In this document: in pieces, positions 9,761-21,764 of the stretch
Numbering within the stretch: the stretch's first letter is position 1
Layout: each line of letters opens with the position of its first letter
Assembly (NCBI RefSeq): GCF_901933205.1
Contig: NW_022148853.1
Coordinates: forward strand, 29,960-93,959
Length of the DNA stretch: 64,000 nucleotides
Direction of reading: 5' to 3'
From: Camarhynchus parvulus
Taxonomy: Eukaryota; Chordata; Aves; Passeriformes; Thraupidae
Notes under the pieces: generated by a model
The model's input: the letters and a program-made list of their open reading frames with translations, nothing else
What the model was told of the DNA's origin: nothing
Database searches by the model: none
Made by a program: the position numbers and the translations under genes

Positions 9761-11628
9761 TCAGGAAAAGGGGCTGGTGGGTTTTGTTTCAGAGGGAAAG
9801 GCCCGTGGAATATGTTTGGGGTCCATAGGCCTGGAGAGGCCCGGCAGGCTCCTGAAAATCGGCGATACGCAGGATGCCTCCCAGACCCAAGCTGGCACCA
9901 GTGCCAACTCGGGCTGGTTTGATAGTGCCAACGGAGTCCTACAATCTGCCATAAGAAACCTGGGCTGGTGAGTTTTTGTTTCAGAGGGTACAGGCCGGAG
10001 ATTTTGTTTGGGTCCTCTGGCCGACTGGCTCCTGAAAATCCGCGATAGGCAGGATGCCTCCCAGACCCAAGCTGGCACCAGTGCCAACTCGGGCTGGTTT
10101 GTTAGTGCCAACGGAGTCCTACAATCTGCCATCAGGAACTGGGGCTGGTGGCTTTTGTTTCAGAGGGAAAGGCCCGTCGAATATGTTTGGGGCCTGTGGC
10201 CCAGAGTGGCCGACTGGCTCCTGAAAATCCGCGATACGCAGGATGCCTCCCAGACCCAAGCTGGCACCAGTGCCAACTCGGGCTGGTTTGATAGTGCCAA
10301 CGGAGTCCTACAATCTGCCATCAGGGAAAGGGGCTGGTGACTTTTGTTTCAGAGGGAAACAGCGCCGGTGTATATGTTTGGCGGCCTCTGGCCCTGAGTG
10401 GCCAACTGGCTCCTGAAAATCCGCGATACGCAGGATGCCTCCCAGACCCAAGCTGGCACCAGTGCCAACTCGGGCTGGTTTGATAGTGCCAACGGAGTCG
10501 TACAATCTGCCATCAGGAACTGGGTCTGGTAACTTTTGTTCCAGAGGGAAAGGCCCGTGGAATATGTTTGGGGGCCTCTGGCCCAGAGTGGCCGGCTGGC
10601 TCCTGAAAATCCGCGATACGCAGGATGCCTCCCAGACCCAAGCTGGCACCAGTGCCAACTCGGGCTGGTTTGATAGTGCCAACGGAGTCCTACAATCTGC
10701 CATCAGGGAAAGGGGCTGGTGACTTTTGTTTCAGAGGGAAAGGCCCGTGGAATATGTTTGGGGGCCTTTGGCCTGGAGTGCCCGACTGGCTCCTGAAAAT
10801 CCGCGATACGCAGGATGCCTCCCAGACCCAAGCTGGCACCAGTGCCAACTCGGGCTGGTTTGATAGTGCCAACGGAGTCCTACAATCTGCCATCAGGAAC
10901 CGGGGCTGGTGACTTTTGTTTCCCAGGGAAAGGGCCGGAGTATATGTTTGGGGCCTGTGGCCGGGGTGGCCGACTGGCTCCTGAAAATCCGCGATACGCA
11001 GGATGCCTCCCAGACCCAAGCTGGCACCAGTGCCAACTCGGGCTGGTTTGATAGTGCCAACGGAGTCCTACAATCTGCCATCAGGAACTGGGGCTGGTGA
11101 CTTTTGTTTCAGAGGGAAAGGCCGGGTTTATATGTTTCGGGGCCTGTGGACCGGGGTGGCCGGCTGTCTCCTGAAAATCCGCGATACGCAGGATGCCTCC
11201 CAGACCCAAGCTGGCACCAGTGCCAACTCGGGCTGGTTTGATAGTGCCAACGGAGTCCTACAATCTGCCATAAATAAAGTGGGCTGGTGAGTTTTGTTTC
11301 AGACGGGAAGGGGCGGAATTTGTGTTTGGGGCCTCTGGCCAACTGGCTCCTGAAAATCCGCGATACGCAGGATGCCTCCCAGACCCAAGCTGGCACCAGT
11401 GCCAACTCGGGCTGGTTTGATAGTGCCAACGGAGTCCTACAATCTGCCATAAGAAACCTGGGCTGGAGAGTTTTGTTTCAGACGGAAATGGCCGGAGTTT
11501 TTGTTTGGGGCCTCTGGCCGACTGGCTCCTGTAAACCCGCGATACGCAGGGATGCCTCCCAGACCCAAGCTGGCACCAGTGCCAACTCGGGCTGGTTTGA
11601 TAGTGCCAACGGAGTCCTACAATCTGCC
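9583..11628. repeat. 2,046-bp 11-monomer block, copy 2
   Basis: Same order and same length as 4,550-6,595, offset about 5,033. It overlaps the last monomer of module F copy 1. Differences include TCCATAGGCCTGGAG in the TGGTGGG monomer, loss of the AACTAGGG core state, and the CTGTAAACCC end in the last short monomer. Together with the flanking A modules this gives a local repeat of about 5 kb, or 26-27 monomers. Confidence 0.87.
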
Positions 11629-12379
11629 GTAAAGAACAAGGGCTGGTGACTTTTGTTTCAGAGGGAAACGGCCGGTGTATATGTTTGCTGCCCTGTGGCC
11701 CGGAGTAACCGGGTCACTCCTCAAAATCTGCGATAGGCAGGATGCCTCCCAGACCCAAGCTGGCACCAGTGCCAACTCGGGCTGGTTTATTAGTGCCAAC
11801 GGAGTCCTACAATCTGCCATCAGGAACTGGGTCTGTTGACTTTTGTTTCCCAGGGAAATGGCCGGTGTATATGTTTGGAGGCCTGTGGCCCAGAGTGGCC
11901 GACTGGCTCCTGAAAATCCGCGATACGCAGGATGCCTCCCAGACCCAAGCTGGCACCAGTGCCAACTCGGGCTGGTTTGATAGTGCCAACGGAGTCCTAC
12001 AATCTGCCATCAGGGAAAGGGGCCTGGTGACTTTTGTTTCAGAGGGAAAAGCCCGTGGAATATGTTTGGGGGCCTGTGGCATGGAGTGGCAGGTTGGCTC
12101 CTGAAAATCCGCGATACGCAGGATGCCTCCCAGCCCCAAGCTGGCACCAGTGCCAACTCGGGCTGGTTTGATAGTGCCAACAAAGTCCTACAATCTGCCA
12201 TAAATAACCTGGGCTGGTGAGTTTTATTTCAGACGGAAAGGGCCGGAGATTGTGTTTAGGGCCTCTGGCCAGTTGGCTCCTGAAAATCCGCGATACGCAG
12301 GATGCCTCCCAGACCCAAGCTGGCACCAGTGCCAACTCGGGCTGGTTTGATAGTGCCAACGGAGTCCTACAATCTGCCA
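11629..12379. repeat. Module A, copy 3 (751 bp)
   Basis: The four-arm order is kept. It begins with CCGTAAAGAACAAGG and a TTGCTGCCCTG arm ending CACTCCTCAAAATC. The second core has GTTTATTAG instead of GTTTGATAG, shared with copy 4 at 14,274. The third arm has GTGGCATGGAGTGG and the core AACAAAGTCC seen in copy 1. Confidence 0.88.
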
Positions 12380-14273
12380 TCAGGAACTGGGGCTGGTGAC
12401 TTTTGTTTCAGAGGGAAAGGCCCGTGGAATATATTTGGGGCCTGTGGCCCAGAGTGGCCGGCTGGCTCCTGAAAATCCGCGATACGCAGGATGCCTCCCA
12501 GACCCAAGCTGGCACCAGTGCCAACTCGGGCTGGTTTGATAGTGCCAACGGAGTCCTACAATCTGCCATCAGGGAAAGGGGCTGGTGACTTTTGTTTCCC
12601 AGGGAAACAGCCGGGGTATATGTTTGCGGGCCTGTGGCCCAGAGTGGCCGACTGGCTCCTGAAAATCCGCGTTACGCAGGATGCCTCCCAGACCCAAGCT
12701 GGCACCAGTGCCAACTCGGGCTGGTTTGTTAGTGCCAACGGAGTCCTACAATTTGCCATAAAGAACAAGGGCTTGTGACTTTTTTTTTCCCAGGGAAACG
12801 GCCGGTGTATATGTTTGCGGCCCTGTGGCCCCGGAGTAGCCGGGTCGCTCCTGAAAATCCGCGATAGGCAGGATGCCTCCCAGACCCAAGCTGGCACCAG
12901 TGCCAACTCGGGCTGGTTTGATAGTGCCAACGGAGTCCTACAATCTGCCATCAGGAAACGGGGCTGGTGACTTTTGTTTCAGAGGGAAAACGGCCGGTGG
13001 TATATGTTTGGGGGCCTGTGGCCCGGAGTGGCCGACTGGCTCCTGAAAATCCGCGATACGCAGGATGCCTCCCAGACCCAAGCTGGCACCAGTGCCAACT
13101 CGGGCTGGTTTGATAGTGCCAACGGAGTCCTACAATCTGCCATCAGGAACCGGGGCTGGTGACTTTTGTTTCAGAGGGAAAGGGCCGGTGGAATATGTTT
13201 GGGGGCCTCTGGCCCAGAGTGGCCGACTGGCTCCTGAAAATCCGCGATACGCAGGATGCCTCCCAGACCCAAGCTGGCACCAGTGCCAACTCGGGCTGGT
13301 TTGATAGTGCCAACGGAGTCCTACAATCTGCCATCAGGAAACGGGGCTGGTGACTTTTGTTTCAGAGGGAAAGGCCCGTGGAATATGTTTGGGGGCCATG
13401 GCCTGGAGTGGCCGGCTGGCTCCTGAAAATCCGCGATACGCAGGATGCCTCCCAGACCCAAGCTGGCACCAGTGCCAACTCGGGCTGGTTTGATAGTGCC
13501 AACGGAGTCCTACAATCTGCCATCAGGAACCGGGGCTGGTGACTTTTGTTTCCCAGGGAAAGGCCGGTGTTTATGTTTGGGGGCCTGTGGCCCGGAGTGG
13601 CCGACTGGCTCCTGAAAATCCGCGATACGCAGGATGCCTCCCAGACCCAAGCTGGCACCAGTGCCAACTCGGGCTGGTTTGATAGTGCCAACGGAGTCCT
13701 ACAATCTGCCATCAGGAACTGGGGCTGGTGACTTTTGTTTCCAGAGGGAAAGGCCGGGTTTATATGTTTGGGGCCTGTGGCCCGGGGTGGCCGACTGGCT
13801 CCTGAAAATCCGCGATACGCAGGATGCCTCCCAGACCCAAGCTGGCACCAGTGCCAACTCGGGCTGGTTTGATAGTGCCAACGGAGTCCTACAATCTGCC
13901 ATAAGGAACCGGGGCTGGTGACTTTTGTTTCAGAGGGAAAGGGCCGGGTATTTGTGTTTGGGGCCTGTGGCCGGGGGCCAACTGGCTCCTGAAAATCCGC
14001 GATACGCAGGATGCCTCCCAGACCCAAGCTGGCACCAGTGCCAACTCGGGCTGGTTTGATAGTGCCAACGGAGTCCTACAATCTGCCATAAGAAACGGGG
14101 CTGGTGAGTTTTGTTTCAGAAGGAAAGGGCCGGAGTTTTTGTTTGGGGCCTGTGGCCCGAAGTGGCTCGGCTCCTGAAAATCCGCGATACGCAGGATGCC
14201 TCCCAGACCCAAGCTGGCACCAGTGCCAACTCGGGCTGGTTTGATAGTGCCAACGGAGTCCTACAATCTGCCA
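12380..14273. repeat. Satellite stretch, transition to plain monomers
   Basis: Ten monomers. The first three resemble part of module D (GTGGAATATATT; AACAGCC with TTGCGGGCC; AAAGAACAAGGGCTTGTGAC with a nine-T run at 12,780-12,788). The remaining long monomers have AGGAACCGGGG or AGGAACTGGGG junctions without diagnostic marks, then a short AAGAAACGGGG copy near 14,090. Confidence 0.83.
12780..12788 (+). repeat. Nine-T run (shared arm variant)
   Basis: The usual CTTTTGTTTCC is changed to an unbroken T run by a G-to-T change. The same is seen at 34,820-34,827, 45,833-45,840 and 62,508-62,516, all in the AAAGAACAAGG monomer of D-type modules, and separately at 21,786-21,794 and 46,972-46,980. 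The first group is probably one inherited variant. Confidence 0.7.
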
Positions 14274-15023
14274 TAAAGAACTGGGGCTGGTGACTTTTGT
14301 TTCAGAGGGAAACGGCCGGTGTATATGTTTGCGGCCCTGTGGCCCGGAGTAACCGGGTCGCTCCTCAAAATCTGCGATAGGCAGGATGCCTCCCAGACCC
14401 AAGCTGGCACCAGTGCCAACTCGGGCTGGTTTATTAGTGCCAACGGAGTCCTACAATCTGCCATCAGGAACTGGGTCTGTTGACTTTTTGTTTCCCAGGG
14501 AACGGCCGGTGTATATGTTTGGGGGCCTGTGGCCCAGAGTGGCCGACTGGCTCCTGAAAATCCGCGATACGCAGGATGCCTCCCAGACCCAAGCTGGCAC
14601 CAGTGCCAACTCGGGCTGGTTTGATAGTGCCAACGGAGTCCTACAATCTGCCATCAGGGAACGGGGCTGGTGACTTTTGTTTCAGAGGGAAAGGCCCGTG
14701 GTATATGTTTGGGGGCCTGTGGCCGGAGTGGCAGGTTGGCTCCTGAAAATCCAGCGATACGCAGGATGCCTCCCAGACCCAAGCTGGCACCAGTGCCAAC
14801 TCGGGCTGGTTTGATAGTGCCAACAGAGTCCTACAATCTGCCATAAGTAACCTGGGCTGGTGACTTTTGTTTCAGACGGAAAGGGCCGGAGTATGTGTTT
14901 GGGGCCTCTGGCCCAGTTGGCTCCTGAAAATCCGCGATACGCAGGATGCCTCCCAGACCCAAGCTGGCACCAGTGCCAACTCGGGCTGGTTTGATAGTGC
15001 CAACGGAGTCCTACAATCTGCCA
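14274..15023. repeat. Module A, copy 4 (750 bp)
   Basis: Order as before: TTGCGGCCCTG with GTCGCTCCTCAAAATC; GGTCTGTTGAC; CCCGTGGTATATG with GTGGCAGGTTGG; short AAGTAACCTGGG, here with TGGTGAC instead of TGGTGAG. The core near 14,432 has GTTTATTAG as in copy 3. It lies only 2.6 kb from copy 3, against about 4.1 and 4.85 kb between the earlier copies, so the spacing of A modules is irregular. Confidence 0.87.
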
Positions 15024-18000
15024 TCAGGAACTGGGGCTGGTGACTTTTGTTTCAGAGGGAAAGGCCGTGGAATATATGTTTGGGGGCCTGTGGCCCAGAG
15101 TGGCCGGTGGCTCCTGAAAATCCGCGATACGCAGGATGCCTCCCAGACCCAAGCTGGCACCAGTGCCAACTCGGGCTGGTTTGATAGTGCCAACGGAGTC
15201 CTACAATCTGCCATCAGGAACGGGGCTGGTGACTTTTGTTTCCCAGGGAAAGGGCCGTGGTATATGTTTGCGGGCCTGTGGCCGCGTGGCCGGCTGGCTC
15301 CTGAAAATCCGCGATACGCAGGATGCCTCCCAGACCCAAGCTGGCACCAGTGCCAACTCGGGCTGGTTTGTTAGTGCCAACGGAGTCCTACAATCTGCCA
15401 TAAAGAACCGGGGCTGGTGACTTTTTGTTTCCAGAGGAAAGGGCCGGTGTATATGTTTGGGGCCTGTGGCCCGGGGTAGCGGCTGGCTCCTGAAAATCCG
15501 CGATACGCAGGATGCCTCCCAGACCCAAGCTGGCACCAGTGCCAACTCGGGCTGGTTTGATAGTGCCAACGGAGTCCTACAATCTGCCATCAGGAACCGG
15601 GGCTGGTGACTTTTTGTTTCAGAGGAAGGGGCCGGTGTATATGTTTGGGGGCCTGTGGCCCGGAGTGGCCGACTGGCTCCTGAAAATCCGCGATACGCAG
15701 GATGCCTCCCAGACCCAAGCTGGCACCAGTGCCAACTCGGGCTGGTTTGATAGTGCCAACGGAGTCCTACAATCTGCCATAAGGAACGGGGCTGGTGACT
15801 TTTGTTTCAGGCGGAAAGGCCCGGTGTATATGTTTGGGGGCCCTGTGGCCAACTGGCTCCTGAAAATCCGCGATACGCAGGATGCCTCCCAGACCCAAGC
15901 TGGCACCAGTGCCAACTCGGGCTGGTTTGATAGTGCCAACGGAGTCCTACAATCTGCCATAAGAAACGGGGCTGGTGAGTTTTGTTTCAGAGGAAACGGC
16001 CGGAGTATGTGTTTGGGGCCTGTGGCCCGACGGCTGGCTCCTGAAAATCCGCGATGCGCAGGATGCCTCCCAGACCCAAGCTGGCACCAGTGCCAACTCG
16101 GGCTGGTTTGATAGTGCCAACGGAGTCCTACAATCTGCCATCAGGGAACGGGGCTGGTGACTTTTGTTTCCCAGGGAAAGGGCGGTGTGTATATGTTTGG
16201 GGCCTCTGGCCCGGAGTGGCCGACTGGCTCCTGAAAATCCGCGATACGCAGGATGCCTCCCAGACCCAAGCTGGCACCAGTGCCAACTCGGGCTGGTTTG
16301 ATAGTGCCAACGGAGTCCTACAATCTGCCATCAGGAACTGGGGCTGGTGACTTTTGTTTCAGAGGGAAAGGCCCGGTTTATATGTTTGGGGGCCTGTGGC
16401 CGGGGTGGCCGGCTGGCTCCTGAAAATCCGCGATACGCAGGATGCCTCCCAGACCCAAGCTGGCACCAGTGCCAACTCGGGCTGGTTTGATAGTGCCAAC
16501 GGAGTCCTACAATCTGCCATAAGGAACTGGGGCTGGTGACTTTTTGTTTCAGAGGAAAGGCCGGTGTATATGTTTGGGGGCCTGTGGGCCGAGTGGCCGA
16601 CTGGCTCCTGAAAATCCGCGATACGCAGGATGCCTCCCAGACCCAAGCTGGCACCAGTGCCAACTCGGGCTGGTTTGATAGTGCCAACGGAGTCCTACAA
16701 TCTGCCATCAGGAACCAGGGCTGGTGACTTTTGTTTCAGAGGGAAAGGCGGGTGTATATGTTTGGGGCCTGTGGGGTGGCCGACTGGCTCCTGAAAATCC
16801 CGCGATACGCAGGATGCCTCCCAGACCCAAGCTGGCACCAGTGCCAACTCGGGCTGGTTTGATAGTGCCAACGGAGTCCTACAATCTGCCATAAAGAACT
16901 GGGCTGGTGATTTTTGTTTCACAGGGAAACGGCCGGTGTATATGTTTGCGGGCCTGTGGCCCCGAGTGCGGTGGCTCCTGAAAATCCGCGATAGGCAGGA
17001 TGCCTCCCAGACCCAAGCTGGCACCAGTGCCAACTCGGGCTGGTTTGATAGTGCCAACGGAGTCCTACAATCTGCCATCAGGAACCGGGGCTGGTGACTT
17101 TTGTTTCCCAGGGGAAAGGGCCGGTGTATATGTTTGGGGCCTGTGGCCCAGAGTGGCCGACTGGCTCCTGAAAATCCGCGATACGCAGGATGCCTCCCAG
17201 ACCCAAGCTGGCACCAGTGCCAACTTCGGGCTGGTTTGATAGTGCCAACGGAGTCCTACAATCTGCCATCAGGAAACGGGGCTGGTGACTTTTGTTTCCG
17301 AGGGAAAGGCCCGTGTATATGTTTGGGGGCCTGTGGCCGGGTGGTCGGCTGGCTCCTGAAAATCCGCGATACGCAGGATGCCTCCCAGACCCAAGCTGGC
17401 ACCAGTGCCAACTCGGGCTGGTTTGATAGTGCCAACGGAGTCCTACAATCTGCCATAAATAACTGGGCTGGTGAGTTTTGTTTCAGACGGAAAGGGCCGG
17501 GGTTTATGTTTGGGGCCTCTGGCCGACTGGCTCCTGAAAATCCGCGATACGCAGGATGCCTCCCAGACCCAAGCTGGCACCAGTGCCAACTCGGGCTGGT
17601 TTGATAGTGCCAACGGAGTCCTACAATCTGCCATCAGGAAACGGGGCTGGTGACTTTTTGTTTCAGAGGGAAAGGCCGTGGAATATGTTTGGGGCCTGTG
17701 GCCCAGAGTGGCCGACTGGCTCCTGAAAATCCGCGATACGCAGGATGCCTCCCAGACCCAAGCTGGCACCAGTGCCAACTCGGGCTGGTTTGATAGTGCC
17801 AACGGAGTCCTACAATCTGCCATCAGGAACCGGGGCTGGTGACTTTTGTTTCCCAGGGAAAGGGCCGGTGTATATGTTTGGGGCCTGTGGCCCGGAGTAG
17901 CCGGGTGGCTCCTGAAAATCCGCGATACGCAGGATGCCTCCCAGACCCAAGCTGGCACCAGTGCCAACTCGGGCTGGTTTGATAGTGCCAACGGAGTCCT

Positions 18001-19511
18001 ACAATCTGCCATAAGGAAACGGGGCTGGTGACTTTTGTTTCCAGAGGAAAGGCCGGGTGTATATGTTTGGGGCCTCTGGCCCGGAGTGGCCGGCTGGCTC
18101 CTGAAAATCCGCGATACGCAGGATGCCTCCCAGACCCAAGCTGGCACCAGTGCCAACTCGGGCTGGTTTGATAGTGCCAACGGAGTCCTACAATCTGCCA
18201 TAAGGAACGGGGCTGGTGACTTTTTGTTTCAGAGGGAAAGGCCGTGGAATATGTTTGGGGGCCTGTGGCCCGGAGTGGCGGCTGGCTCCTGAAAATCCGC
18301 GATACGCAGGATGCCTCCCAGACCCAAGCTGGCACCAGTGCCAACTCGGGCTGGTTTGATAGTGCCAACGGAGTCCTACAATCTGCCATAAGGAAACCGG
18401 GGCTGGTGAGTTTTGTTTCCAGGGGAAAGGCCGGAGTTTATGTTTGGGGGCCTGTGGCCCGGAGTGGCCGACTGGCTCCTGAAAATCCGCGTACGCAGGA
18501 TGCCTCCCAGACCCAAGCTGGCACCAGTGCCAACTCGGGCTGGTTTGATAGTGCCAACGGAGTCCTACAATCTGCCATAAGGAACTGGGGCTGGTGACTT
18601 TTGTTTCCCAGGGAAAGGCCGGTGGTATATGTTTGGGGGCCTGTGGCCCGAGTGGCCGACTGGCTCCTGAAAATCCGCGATACGCAGGATGCCTCCCAGA
18701 CCCAAGCTGGCACCAGTGCCAACTCGGGCTGGTTTGATAGTGCCAACGGAGTCCTACAATCTGCCATAAGGAACTGGGGCTGGTGAGTTTTGTTTCAGAG
18801 GGAAAGGCCGGGTTTATATGTTTGGGGGCCTGTGGCCCGAGTGGCCGGCTGGCTCCTGAAAATCCGCGTATACGCAGGATGCCTCCCAGACCCAAGCTGG
18901 CACCAGTGCCAACTCGGGCTGGTTTGATAGTGCCAACGGAGTCCTACAATCTGCCATAAAGAAACTGGGCTGGTGAGTTTTGTTTCAGGGGGAAAGGGCC
19001 GGAGTTTATGTTTGGGGCCTGTGGCCGAACTGGCTCCTGAAAATCCGCGATACGCAGGATGCCTCCCAGACCCAAGCTGGCACCAGTGCCAACTTCGGGC
19101 TGGTTTGATAGTGCCAACGGAGTCCTACAATCTGCCATAAGAAACCTGGGCTGGTGAGTTTTTGTTTCAGGGGAAAGGCGCGCGGAGATTTTGTTTGGGG
19201 GCCTGGTGGCCGACTGGCTCCTGAAAATTCCGCGATACGCAGGATGCCTCCCAGACCCAAGCTGGCACCAGTGCCAACTTCGGGCTGGTTTGATAGTGCC
19301 AACGGAGTCCTACAATCTGCCATAAGGAAAACGGGGCTGGTGGGTTTTGTTTCAGAGGAAAGGGCCGGTGTATTATGTTTGGGGGCCTCTGGCCCGGAGG
19401 GCGGCTGGCTCCTGAAAATCCGCGATACGCAGGATGCCTCCCAGACCCAAGCTGGCACCAGTGCCAACTCGGGCTGGTTTGATAGTGCCAACGGAGTCCT
19501 ACAATCTGCCA
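15024..19511. repeat. Mostly plain long monomers, weak higher-order signal
   Basis: About 24 monomers, mainly long ones with AGGAACTGGGG or AGGAACCGGGG junctions and few private marks. Short copies occur near 15,785-15,960 and 17,450 (AAATAACTGGG). Cores at about 17,225, 19,093 and 19,279 have AACTTCGGG. The stretch 18,940-19,400 has several one- or two-base oddities (TGGCCGAACTGG, AATTCCGCG, GGCGCGCGGAG). I cannot assign it to a module. It is either monomeric satellite or HOR too diverged to follow by eye. Confidence 0.82.
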
Positions 19512-20834
19512 TAAGAAACCTGGGCTGGTGAGTTTTTGTTTCAGAGGGTACGGGCCGGAGATTTTGTTTGGGGCCTGGTGGCCGACTGGCTCCTGAAAAT
19601 CCGCGATAGGCAGGATGCCTCCCAGACCCAAGCTGGCACCAGTGCCAACTCGGGCTGGTTTGTTAGTGCCAACGGAGTCCTACAATCTGCCATCAGGAAC
19701 TGGGGCTGGTGACTTTTGTTTCAGAGGGAAAGGCCCGTGGATTATGTTTGGGGGCCTGTGGCCAAGAGTGGCCGACTGGCTCCTGAAAATCCGCGATACG
19801 CAGGATGCCTCCCAGACCCAAGCTGGCACCAGTGCCAACTCGGGCTGGTTTGATAGTGCCAACGGAGTCCTACAATCTGCCATCAGGGAAAGGGGCTGGT
19901 GACTTTTTGTTTCCCAGGGAAACAGCCGGTGTATATGTTTGGGGGCCTGTGGCCCAGAGTGGCCGACTGGCTCCTGAAAATCCGTGATACGCAGGATGCC
20001 TCCCAGACCCAAGCTGGCACCAGTGCCACCTTGGGCTGGTTTGATAGTGCCAACGGAGTCCTACAATCTGCCGTAAAGAACAAGGGCTGGTGACTTTTGT
20101 TTCAGAGGGAAACGGCCGGTGTATATGTTTGCGGCCCTGTGGCCCGGAGTAGCCGGGTCACTCCTCAAAAATCGCGATAGGCAGGATGCCTCCCAGACCC
20201 AAGCTGGCACCAGTGCCAACTCGGGCTGGTTTGATAGTGCCAACGGAGTCCTACAATCTGCCATCAGGGAAAGGGGCTGGTGACTTTTGTTTCCCAGAGG
20301 GAAAGAGCCGGTGTATATGTTTGCGGCCTCTGGCCCTGAGTGGCCAACTGGCTCCTGAAAATCCGCGATACGCAGGATGCCTCCCAGACCCAAGCTGGCA
20401 CCAGTGCCAACTCGGGCTGGTTTGATAGTGCCAACGGAGTCGTACAATCTGCCATCAGGAACTGGGTCTGGTAACTTTTGTTCCAGAGGGAAAGGCCCGT
20501 GGAATATGTTTGGGGGCCTCTGGCCCAGAGTGGCCGGCTGGCTCCTGAAAATCCGCGATACGCAGGATGCCTCCCAGACCCAAGCTGGCACCAGTGCCAA
20601 CTCGGGCTGGTTTGTTAGTGCCAACGGAGTCCTACAATCTGCCATCAGGGAAAGGGGCTGGTGACTTTTGTTTCAGAGGGAAAGGCCCGTGGAATATGTT
20701 TGGGGGCCATAGGCCTGGAGAGGCCGGCCGGCTCCTGAAAATCCGCGATACGCAGGATGCCTCCCAGACCCAAGCTGGCACCAGTGCCAACTCGGGCTGG
20801 TTTGATAGTGCCAACGGAGTCCTACAATCTGCCA
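19512..20834. repeat. Module D, copy 1 (7 monomers)
   Basis: Order: short AAGAAACCTGGG with AGGGTACGGG; AGGAACTGGGG with TGGATTATG; AGGGAAAGG with AACAGCC; CCGTAAAGAACAAGG with TTGCGGCCCTG; AGGGAAAGG with TTGCGGCCTCTGG; GGTCTGGTAAC with GAGTCGTAC in the preceding core; CCATAGGCCTGGAG with AGGCCGG. Full copies follow at 28,451, 34,240 and 45,254. The core near 20,030 reads CCACCTTGGGC, shared only with 28,970. Confidence 0.88.
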
Positions 20835-21764
20835 TCAGGAACCAGGGCTGCTGAGTTTTGTTTCCCAGGGGAAAGGGCCGGAGTTTGTGTTTGGGGGCCT
20901 GTGGCCCGGAGTGGCCGACTGGCTCCTGAAAATCCGCGATACGCAGGATGCCTCCCAGACCCAAGCTGGCACCAGTGCCAACTCGGGCTGGTTTGATAGT
21001 GCCAACGGAGTCCTACAATCTGCCATCAGGAACTGGGGCTGGTGACTTTTGTTTCAGAGGGAAAGGCCGGGTTTATATGTTTGGGGGCCTGTGGCCCGGG
21101 GTGGCCGGCTGGCTCCTGAAAATCCGCGGTACGCAGGATGCCTCCCAGACCCAAGCTGGCACCAGTGCCAACTCGGGCTGGTTTGATAGTGCCAACGGAG
21201 TCCTACAATCTGCCATAAATAAAGTGGGCTGGTGAGTTTTGTTTCAGACGGAAAGGGCCGGAATTTGTGTTTGGGGCCTCTGGCCAACTGGCTCCTGAAA
21301 ATCCGCGTATCGCAGGATGCCTCCCAGACCCAAGCTGGCACCAGTGCCAACTCGGGCTGGTTTGATAGTGCCAACGGAGTCCTACAATCTGCCATAAGAA
21401 ACCTGGGCTGGTGAGTTTTTGTTTCAGACGGAAATGGCCGGAGTTTTTGTTTGGGGCCTCTGGCCGACTGGCTCCTGTAAACCCGCGATACGCAGGATGC
21501 CTCCCAGACCCAAGCTGGCACCAGTGCCAACTCGGGCTGGTTTGATAGTGCCAACGGAGTCCTACAATCTGCCATCAGGGAACGGGGTTGGTGGTTTTTG
21601 TTTCAGAGGGAAAGGCCCGTGGAATATGTTTGGGGTCCATAGGCCTGGAGAGGCCGGCAGGCTCCTGAAAATCCGCGATAGGCAGGATGCCTCCCAGACC
21701 CAAGCTGGCACCAGTGCCAACTCGGGCTGGTTTGATAGTGCCAACGGAGTCCTACAATCTGCCA
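20835..21764. repeat. Module K, copy 1 (5 monomers, 930 bp)
   Basis: Order: AGGAACCAGGGCTGCTGAG; GGGTTTATATG; AAATAAAGTGGG short; AAGAAACCTGGG short ending CTGTAAACCC; then GGTTGGTGG with TCCATAGGCCTGGAG. The second copy is at 29,769-30,696, offset about 8,934. K looks like module F with its last short monomer lost or fused and a G monomer attached (inference). Confidence 0.85.
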
